46,096 bases of DNA from Acetobacter persici JCM 25330 (GTDB lineage: Bacteria; Pseudomonadota; Alphaproteobacteria; Acetobacterales; Acetobacteraceae), in contig NZ_BAJW01000025.1 in assembly GCF_000613905.1 (NCBI RefSeq), positions 1 to 46,096 on the forward strand. The letters run 5' to 3'. The notes beneath the pieces were generated by a model. That model made no database searches. It was not told the origin of the DNA and worked only from the letters and a program-made list of their open reading frames with translations. This document shows positions 40,587 through 46,096 of this stretch, in pieces (the stretch's first letter is position 1; each line of letters starts with the position of its first letter). Position numbers and translations under genes: made by a program.

Positions 40587-42134
40587 ATGTCTACACATTT
40601 TTCGTCACATACTTCGCGCCGCGTCCGTGCTCTGAGCCTGACTCTGGCCGCTGGCCTGCTGTCCGGCTGCACGATGATCCCGAAATACAAACGGCCAGCT
40701 CCCCCGCTGGCCACCACATGGCCGGGTTACCAGAACACCGGGACGCCAAAAATCGCACAGGCAGCCTATGATATCGGGTGGGAAGATTTCTTTACCGATG
40801 CACGACTGAAGGCGCTGATCACCATCGCCATCCGCGAAAACCGGGATCTGCGCATTTCCGCCGCCAACATCATGCAGGCACAGGGGCAGTATGATGTGCA
40901 GCATGCGGGCCTCTTCCCGACTATTTCCGCCACTGGCGGCCCGATCTATCAGGCACCGGCCAGTGCCTCGGGCCTGAGCTTTGCGCCCGGTCTGGAACAG
41001 AACAAAAGCAATGATGCCTTTGGCGGGGGACGGGTCTTTAAATATTATCAAGGGGGGATCGGTTTTTCCTCCTACGAGATTGATCTGTTCGGCCGTATCC
41101 GCAGCCTGACACAGGCCGCCGCGCAAAAAGCCCTGTCTCAGGAAGCCTCCCAGCGCAGTATGCTCATCAGCATTATCTCGCAGGTGGCCACAGCCTATGT
41201 CACATGGCTGGGGGACCGGGACACGCTGGCTCTGGCCGACACAACGCTGGCCAACCAGCAGGACACCCTGAATCTGACCCGCACCAAATATGCACACGGG
41301 GAAGAAAACCTGCTGACCGTCCGGCAGGCAGAAACACAGGTGCAGCAGAGTGCGGCCCTGCGCGCCGATTCCCGCCGGAAAGTGGAGCAGGATGAAAACC
41401 TGATTTCTCTGCTGATTGGCGCCCCTATCCCGACGAACCTGCCACCGGCACGGCCTCTGGGCGAGCAGACCCTGCTGGCAGATCTGCCCGCGGGCCTGCC
41501 CTCAGACCTGCTGGAACGGCGGCCAGACATTGTCTCGGCCGAGCATAATCTGCTGTCGGCTCAGGCCAATATCGGTGCGGCACGCGCCGCGTTCTTCCCG
41601 CGCCTGACACTGACGGCAAATGATGGTGTTTCCAGCTTGCAGTTCCATAAACTGTTTACTGCTGCGGCCACCACGTGGGGGCTGAATCCCTCGCTGCAAA
41701 TCCCGCTCTGGACGTGGGGCATGAACAGCGGGAACCTGAAGGCCTCCAAGGCCGAGCGCGACGTGCAGATTGCCACCTATGAAAAAACGGTGCAGTCCGC
41801 CTTCCGTGAGGTGGCGGATGCACTGGCCGCGCGGGAAGCCTATCTGGACGAAAAAAAGCAGGCGGATGATCTGGTTGTGTCCTCCGCCGATGCTTTCCGT
41901 CTGGCAAAAATGCGGTTTAACGCCGGGTCTGATTCCTATCTGACCACGCTGGAATCCCAGCGCTCATATCTACAGGCGCAACAGATGCAGATCATGGTTG
42001 CGGTCTCCAAATACCAGAATCTGATCACCATCTATCGCGCTCTGGGTGGCGGCTGGACACCCCATACGCAGGCTCCGGCAAACCCGGCCAGCGTTGTCCG
42101 CCAGACGCCTGCCACCAGCACCACCACTGGCTGA
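40587..42134 (+). CDS. RND efflux outer-membrane factor (OprM/NodT family lipoprotein)
   Basis: This is the outer-membrane exit duct of the pump. The 515-residue lipoprotein has signal LTLAAGLLSGC with Cys28, then MIPKYKRPAPPLATTWPGYQ, typical of OprM proteins. Two structural repeats of the TolC fold are visible, for example DIGWEDFFTDARLKALITIA and ERRPDIVSAEHNLLSAQANIGAARAAFFPRLTLTA, plus the helix LESQRSYLQAQQMQIMVAVS. A start at 40587 is chosen for the lipobox; the open frame upstream runs inside the pump gene and is spurious. The tail is Thr/Ala/Pro-rich. Confidence 0.95.
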   Translation: MSTHFSSHTSRRVRALSLTLAAGLLSGCTMIPKYKRPAPPLATTWPGYQNTGTPKIAQAAYDIGWEDFFTDARLKALITIAIRENRDLRISAANIMQAQGQYDVQHAGLFPTISATGGPIYQAPASASGLSFAPGLEQNKSNDAFGGGRVFKYYQGGIGFSSYEIDLFGRIRSLTQAAAQKALSQEASQRSMLISIISQVATAYVTWLGDRDTLALADTTLANQQDTLNLTRTKYAHGEENLLTVRQAETQVQQSAALRADSRRKVEQDENLISLLIGAPIPTNLPPARPLGEQTLLADLPAGLPSDLLERRPDIVSAEHNLLSAQANIGAARAAFFPRLTLTANDGVSSLQFHKLFTAAATTWGLNPSLQIPLWTWGMNSGNLKASKAERDVQIATYEKTVQSAFREVADALAAREAYLDEKKQADDLVVSSADAFRLAKMRFNAGSDSYLTTLESQRSYLQAQQMQIMVAVSKYQNLITIYRALGGGWTPHTQAPANPASVVRQTPATSTTTG

Positions 42135-42272
42135 ACTATGCTGCGGGAAGCCGGGGATAAAAACCCGGCTGAACCAGCTCTGAGCATCGCTCCAGACCAG
42201 CATCGCCCATTTTCTTATCCAGCCCTACGGTCCGGACTGCCGACTGTCCTCCAACCGTGGGAGTCTGGGCCC

Positions 42273-42321
42273 GTGAGCCGTGAGCCGTGAGCCGTGAGCC
42301 GTGAGCCGTGAGCCGTGAGCC
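42273..42321. repeat. Seven tandem copies of the heptamer GTGAGCC
   Basis: Seven exact, uninterrupted copies of GTGAGCC fill 42273-42321, about 140 bases after the outer-membrane factor stop and 62 bases before the end of the convergent acetyltransferase gene. It lies in a 248-base gap with no convincing gene; nothing else was recognised there. Identical short units suggest recent slippage, so copy number may vary between strains. It is too short and regular to be CRISPR. Confidence 0.9.
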
Positions 42322-42382
42322 CACTCCCTAAACCCATGTCAGCACTCGTCAACCCCATGCCCGGACTTTTAGCAAGCGGGTG

Positions 42383-42940
42383 CTATTCCTGAAGGCGGAG
42401 TTGCATGGCGCACCGTGTGCCGGGTGGAAACCCACACTCTTCTTCTTCCGCAAGGGCAGCACGCAAGTCTGGCTCCAGCGCCCGCTCCTCAAGAATTTCA
42501 AAACCTATTTTTTGATAAAACGGCGCATTCCAGGGTACGTCCCGGCAGGTGGTAAGGGTAATCCGCTGAAACCCGCCCTGCTGTGCCGCCTGACGCGCCG
42601 CGGCCAGCAATGCTCTGCCAACCCCGCGCCCCTGAGCCTCGGCTTCTACGGAAATTTCCAGAATATGCAGCCGGTCCTGCACCCGCTCGGCTGTCAGAAA
42701 CCCTACCGGGCGCTCTTGTTCCGTCACAGCCACCCAGCATGTTCCAGCCTCAAGGCTGGCCATGTGCGTCTCCACCGGAAGGCACGGACCATCTGCAATC
42801 CACGCCAGAGAAGGGATGCTTGTAAAGCTCTGCGCCGCAGACCGCTCGATCTCCGGCAACAGCACCACATCTTCATACCGCGCCAGACGCACGCAAATGT
42901 CGGGAGAATGGATAACGGGCAAAGGCAGTGAGGATTTCAT
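42383..42940 (-). CDS. GNAT family N-acetyltransferase
   Basis: This 185-residue acetyl-CoA-dependent acetyltransferase carries acetyl-CoA-binding motif A EISVEAEAQGRGVGRALLAAA, with QGRGVG at about 103-108. It also has the motif B region PWNAPFYQKIGFEIL, in which the Tyr may act as general acid. Residues 1-90 contain the variable substrate region (IERSAAQSFTSIPSLAWIADG). Substrate is unknown; related small GNATs acetylate amines, antibiotics or peptides. It is convergent with the efflux operon and does not seem to belong to it. Confidence 0.88.
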   Translation of the reverse strand: MKSSLPLPVIHSPDICVRLARYEDVVLLPEIERSAAQSFTSIPSLAWIADGPCLPVETHMASLEAGTCWVAVTEQERPVGFLTAERVQDRLHILEISVEAEAQGRGVGRALLAAARQAAQQGGFQRITLTTCRDVPWNAPFYQKIGFEILEERALEPDLRAALAEEEECGFPPGTRCAMQLRLQE

Positions 42941-43030
42941 GACCCCGCTGTGCCATCCGCCTCACCACACATACAAGGGAAATATATCGTATTGTTTCAC
43001 TCAGGCATCCCTGAGAGAAACCCAAACAAT

Positions 43031-43062
43031 AAAAAAGGCCGTCTGAAGAGACGACCTTTTCC
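43031..43062 (-). terminator. Rho-independent terminator of the exb-TPR operon
   Basis: Read on the minus strand, AAAAGGTCGTCT and AGACGGCCTTTTTT form a 12-pair stem (one G-U) around the loop CTTC, ending in six T. It lies 25 bases after the stop of the TPR protein gene. This is the clearest intrinsic terminator in the window. It marks the 3' end of the exbB-exbD-exbD-TPR transcript. Confidence 0.85.
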
Positions 43063-43086
43063 ACACTCCATAAGGGAGAGAACTTT

Positions 43087-44307
43087 TTATTTAGCTGCGG
43101 AGAGTTTCAGCACCCAGAGCTGAGCAATATCCTGGGCGCCGCCGCCGCCATCGACCGTTTTCAGCGTGGCGATTGCATCAGCCTTTTTGCCAGCCGCAAG
43201 CTGAGCCAGACCGTAGTGGAGACGGGCCACATTCACGTCCGCAACACCCTTGGCAATAGCCTGCTGCATCAGGCCCAGACCTTTATCAGCCTGACCAAAG
43301 GTGACCGTGTTGTAGCCAACCGTCAGCAGATCATCACCAGTTTTCTGCTTGAGCGCTGCGGCTTCATCCGCCGCGAGAGAGGCTTTTTTGTCCGCCACGG
43401 ATTTTTCAACCATGGCTTTCAGGCGAGCCTGACGCGGAGCTTCCGCTCCCTGCCCCAGCACATTAGCCTGATAACCCTGATTCATCAGATCCAGCGCAAG
43501 CTGCGGCATGCCGGACTGCATGGCGATTTCCGTCATCTCCATGAAATCACGCGCCTGAGACACGTTTCCGGCAGCCAGACGAATGCGGTAGACATCAAGC
43601 TGGAGAGACGTCGGGATTTTGGGGTTCACAATCAGTTCGTGCAGCAGCAGCGCCCAGTATTCCTTTTTGGGGTAATACGTCGCCAGCAGCACATAGGCGT
43701 GCGTGGTGGTTGCAGAATCTTTCATGGCGGTCGCACTGGCGCCCAGCATCTGCAACTGGGATTCTGCCGGCGTTTTCTTCGCCTTGATTTCCTGCCCGAT
43801 CTGATCTTTCAGCACACGGACGGAATTCGGGTAGTCTTTCTGAAGGTAATAGGACTGCGCAAGAAGCGTATCCATTGTGGGGTTTGAGCCCACTTCCTTC
43901 TGGTAGCGCTCAATGGCTTTAACCGCGCGCGGGTAGTCCTTGGCGGTGTAAGCCATTGTTGCTTCAGACATCAGCATCTGGTGCTTGGTGTCTTTGGGCG
44001 TACGCGGGGACGCAATCAGCTTGTCATAAGCCTGAGTCGCCACATCCAGATTGCCGCCCTGTGTCGCCACAGCCGCGCGCATCTGGGTGATGGTGTAGGA
44101 CTCGTAGTCACTCTTGCCCTTTACCGCGTCAGCAGCATTCACCGCAGCCATGGCCTTGGTGTAATCGTGCGCGGACAGAGCTGACTGTGCCTGCTGCAAG
44201 GCTTTGCCGACATCTGCTCCAAGCACATCCTCAGCCTGCGCTGCGGGGTAGGAGAGAGCAAATGCGGCACTTGCAAACAGTGCGACGCGTAAAAGACGAG
44301 ATGACAT
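43087..44307 (-). CDS. Exported tetratricopeptide-repeat protein of the exb operon
   Basis: This 406-residue protein has a signal peptide (MSSRLLRVALFASAAFALSYPAAQA, cleavage near 25) followed by helical repeats, for example SALSAHDYTKAMAAVNAADAV, MAYTAKDYPRAVKAIERYQKE and LLAQSYYLQKDYPNSVRVL, which read as degenerate TPR units. It is probably periplasmic. It starts 4 bases after the second exbD stop, so it is cotranslated with the ExbBD motor. TPR proteins in such operons may help couple the motor to outer-membrane receptors, but its role is inferred from position only. The start at 44307 is chosen over 44352 because the signal peptide begins there. Confidence 0.82.
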   Translation of the reverse strand: MSSRLLRVALFASAAFALSYPAAQAEDVLGADVGKALQQAQSALSAHDYTKAMAAVNAADAVKGKSDYESYTITQMRAAVATQGGNLDVATQAYDKLIASPRTPKDTKHQMLMSEATMAYTAKDYPRAVKAIERYQKEVGSNPTMDTLLAQSYYLQKDYPNSVRVLKDQIGQEIKAKKTPAESQLQMLGASATAMKDSATTTHAYVLLATYYPKKEYWALLLHELIVNPKIPTSLQLDVYRIRLAAGNVSQARDFMEMTEIAMQSGMPQLALDLMNQGYQANVLGQGAEAPRQARLKAMVEKSVADKKASLAADEAAALKQKTGDDLLTVGYNTVTFGQADKGLGLMQQAIAKGVADVNVARLHYGLAQLAAGKKADAIATLKTVDGGGGAQDIAQLWVLKLSAAK

Positions 44308-44311
44308 CAGA

Positions 44312-44752
44312 TCACTGACCTTCTGCGAATTGTTCCTGCCCGATAATGCCAAGCTTGGTCACGCCAAGTCGCTGGGCGTCTGCCATAACATGCACTACCG
44401 TTTTGTAATCGGCCAGACGGTTTGGCTGCAAATGCACTTCAGGCTGCTGATCTTCGGGGCCGGTTGCCGCTTCGCGCAGGCGCGCCTGAAGATCTTCCTC
44501 ACTGGTAACAGGCTGCCCGTTCCAGGTAATGCTGTTGTCAAAGTCAACCGCAAGCGTCACCACGGGCGATTCAACCGTGGAAGGCGGCGGGTTGCCCTGC
44601 GGCAGGTCGATGGAAACGGCCTGGGTCTGCAACGGAATTGTGATGATAAGCATGATCAGCAGAACCAGCATCACGTCGATCAACGGCGTGGTGTTGATAT
44701 CGACAATGCCTTCGTCTTCCGTCGTGCTTTCCGATCCGACATTCATGCCCAT
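44312..44752 (-). CDS. exbD: ExbD-like biopolymer transport protein (second copy)
   Basis: This 146-residue ExbD/TolR-family protein is one of two adjacent, non-identical copies. The core is VDINTTPLIDVMLVLLIMLIITIPLQTQAVSI, with the proton-path Asp in IDVMLVLL and the family TTPL motif. The periplasmic part includes QRLGVTKLGIIGQEQF. ExbD works with ExbB to energise TonB for uptake of iron complexes and other large ligands. Its 5' side is separated from the first exbD by 120 bases with a GC-rich hairpin, and the TPR gene follows after 4 bases. Confidence 0.93.
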   Translation of the reverse strand: MGMNVGSESTTEDEGIVDINTTPLIDVMLVLLIMLIITIPLQTQAVSIDLPQGNPPPSTVESPVVTLAVDFDNSITWNGQPVTSEEDLQARLREAATGPEDQQPEVHLQPNRLADYKTVVHVMADAQRLGVTKLGIIGQEQFAEGQ

Positions 44753-44828
44753 GGGGTGTCACTCTCTTAAAACTCTGGTTCCACGGCACGGTCCAAACCA
44801 GGCCGGACGCGGGATAGTGGACTGAAGC

Positions 44829-44859
44829 CCACCCCCTCCCCTCAGGGAGGAGGAGGTGG
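44829..44859 (-). promoter_or_regulatory. GC-rich hairpin between the two exbD genes
   Basis: CCACCCCCTCCCC (44829-44841) faces GGGAGGAGGAGGTGG (44845-44859), giving a mostly paired stem with two C-A mismatches. It lies 13 bases after the first exbD stop on the minus strand and has no T run. It could be an RNA processing or stability element that sets different levels of ExbBD and of the second ExbD with the TPR protein. Confidence 0.35.
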
Positions 44860-44872
44860 AACCCCTGCTCGG

Positions 44873-45298
44873 TCAGTTGGTTTTTGGCCGCTCGGTAATG
44901 AAGTCGATATGATAGATACCAGCTTCCTGACAGGCCTCGATCAGCTTGCCGACAGACTCATAGCGGCTCTTCACGTCGCCACGGATCTGAATCTGCGGCT
45001 GCGGTTTCTGAACCGCCGCTTTTTCAAGCCGGTCCAGAAGATCAGCCCGGCCCTTAAGCGGCGTTTCGTCCCAGTATGCCTGTCCGTTTTCCGCCACTGC
45101 AAGCACGACGTTAGACATCTTTGTCTGTGTCGGCTGGTTCATATCCTTCGGCAAAGTTACCTTGACCGTGTGGGTTGCAACCGGAATTGTGATCAGAAAG
45201 ATGATCAGCAACACCAGCATGACATCAACGAGGGGAGTTGTGTTGATCGCCGATACGACGTCGTCTTCGCCCCCGCTGTCTCCGACAGACATACCCAT
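44873..45298 (-). CDS. exbD: ExbD-like biopolymer transport protein (first copy)
   Basis: This 141-residue ExbD-family protein directly follows exbB by 2 bases. The membrane segment VSAINTTPLVDVMLVLLIIFLITIPVATHTV carries the conserved Asp (VDVMLVLL). The periplasmic domain has KVTLPKDMN and ends IDFITERPKTN. With ExbB it forms the proton-driven motor for TonB. It resembles the second copy in the N-terminal third and then diverges, so the two probably play distinct roles. The ribosome site lies within the last codons of exbB. Confidence 0.94.
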   Translation of the reverse strand: MGMSVGDSGGEDDVVSAINTTPLVDVMLVLLIIFLITIPVATHTVKVTLPKDMNQPTQTKMSNVVLAVAENGQAYWDETPLKGRADLLDRLEKAAVQKPQPQIQIRGDVKSRYESVGKLIEACQEAGIYHIDFITERPKTN

Positions 45299-45300
45299 GA

Positions 45301-46096
45301 TTAACCTACCCGGTTAGAGATGGTTGAGGTGGTGGGAGAGTTGTCAGCGCGGACAACAATGCTTTCTGCACCGGCACCATGACGCAGGCCACCAATCAGG
45401 ATGGACTGAAGGTCGGCAGCAAAGTCACGCACGCGTCCATAGCCCCTTTGTTACGACGCACCAGCAGGTTGTACCCCAGCACGGCCGGAACAGCGGTCGC
45501 CAGACCAATAGCCGTCATGATCAGAGATTCACCAACCGGACCAGCAACCTTGTCGATGGAAGCCTGACCGGCAATGCCGATGGCTGTCAGGGCGTGATAA
45601 ATACCCCAGACGGTGCCGAACAGACCAACGAACGGAGAGGTGGAGCCCACGGTGCCCAGGAAGGCCAGACCAGACTGGAGGCTGTTCTGGATGTTGTTCA
45701 CCGAACGCTGAATGGACAGAGAGGTCCAGCTGTTCAGGTCGATGGATTCCTGCATCGTGCCTTCATGATGTTCGGCTGCAACAATGCCGGTGTCAGCAAT
45801 GTAGCGGAACGGAGAGGTGGATTTCAGGGCAGCGGCGCCTTCCTGAATGGTGCTCTTCGTCCAGAACTGCTTGGTGGCTTCCTTGGCGGCAGCGAACAGA
45901 CGAGCCTGTTCGATGAACTTGGTGATCATGATGAACCAGGTGCCCAGGGACATGATCAGCATGATCATCAGCACGCCACGTGCAATGATGTCACCGTTGG
46001 ACCACAGAGCGCCAAGACCGTACGGGTTGGCTTCTTCTTTTGTGGCCGGAGCTGCGGCTGCCGGAGCGGGCGCATCAGCAGCAGGAGCCGGGGCAT
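45301..46096 (-). CDS. exbB: ExbB, MotA/TolQ/ExbB proton channel protein (partial, frameshifted)
   Basis: ExbB forms the pentameric channel of the TonB motor. The gene runs off the right edge; the visible part begins with an Ala/Pro-rich exported region (PAADAPAPAAAP...), then NPYGLGALWSNGDIIARGVL. The first visible helix is LMIMLIMSLGTWFIMITKF. The family signature follows: LGTVGSTSPFVGLFGTVWGIYHALTAIG, then GESLIMTAIGLATAVPAVLGYNLL. The frame breaks after NKGAMDA at about 45434, where one C is missing (GACGCGTGC for GACGCCGTGC). It continues as VRDFAADLQSILIGGLRHG and ends SNRVG at 45301. The extended N-terminus before helix 1 suits the ExbB subgroup with an N-terminal signal region. Confidence 0.92.

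Noticed and set aside
42273..42321. Possible CRISPR array
   Set aside because: The units are 7 bases with no spacers, and no cas genes are nearby.
42136..42324. A 62-codon frame spanning the GTGAGCC repeats
   Set aside because: It is largely made of the translated heptamer and has no ribosome site or homology that I can see.

Overview
The window reads as a chromosomal segment of a GC-rich Gram-negative alphaproteobacterium, most likely an acetic acid bacterium (Acetobacteraceae, Acetobacter-like). This is inferred from protein style and gene content: Tol and TonB-type energisers, RND efflux, heme A synthase, an alphaproteobacterial-style leucine leader and the mre/mrd block. Species cannot be fixed from sequence alone. 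Genes are densely packed, often with ATGA overlaps. No rRNA, tRNA, CRISPR array, phage or insertion sequence was seen, and no gap between genes exceeds 300 bases.

Layout. 1-4910 (minus): yebC-ruvC-ruvA-ruvB-ybgC-tolQ-tolR-tolA, pairing Holliday-junction processing with the Tol envelope system; tolA runs off the left edge. 4945-7668 (minus): secA. 7904-14334 (plus): a periplasmic parvulin, argJ, an RDD membrane protein, a large MscS-type channel and an overlapping 2-oxoglutarate/Fe dioxygenase. 14421-25409 (minus): glycerate kinase, nadA-nadC, a FUSC transporter, apt, an orphan hybrid histidine kinase, a Bcr/CflA-type efflux pump and a TVP38/DedA-like protein. 25479-36013 (plus): ctaA, a leucine-rich leader peptide with hairpins, leuA, the cell-shape block mreB-mreC-mreD-mrdA-rodA and a sugar porter. 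36244-42134 (plus): a tripartite RND efflux operon behind a perfect 13-bp inverted repeat. 42383-46096 (minus): a GNAT acetyltransferase and an exbB-exbD-exbD-TPR operon, with exbB running off the right edge.

Two things stand out. First, at least 14 frame breaks interrupt otherwise intact housekeeping genes (tolA, ruvB, ruvA, yebC twice, glycerate kinase probably twice, nadC, FUSC, TVP38, leuA, mreC, sugar porter, exbB). Nearly all are explained by loss of one base, often in a short homopolymer. Uncorrected long-read indel errors are more likely than real gene decay, so these genes are annotated at their repaired extents. Second, leuA is preceded by a candidate attenuator: a promoter-like sequence, a possibly leaderless 35-codon peptide rich in leucine codons near its end, and a strong hairpin over its stop codon.

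No clearly new multi-gene system was found. The best candidates for follow-up are the leu leader, the MscS-dioxygenase overlap, the operator-like repeat before the efflux operon, and the ExbB/ExbD/ExbD/TPR unit.
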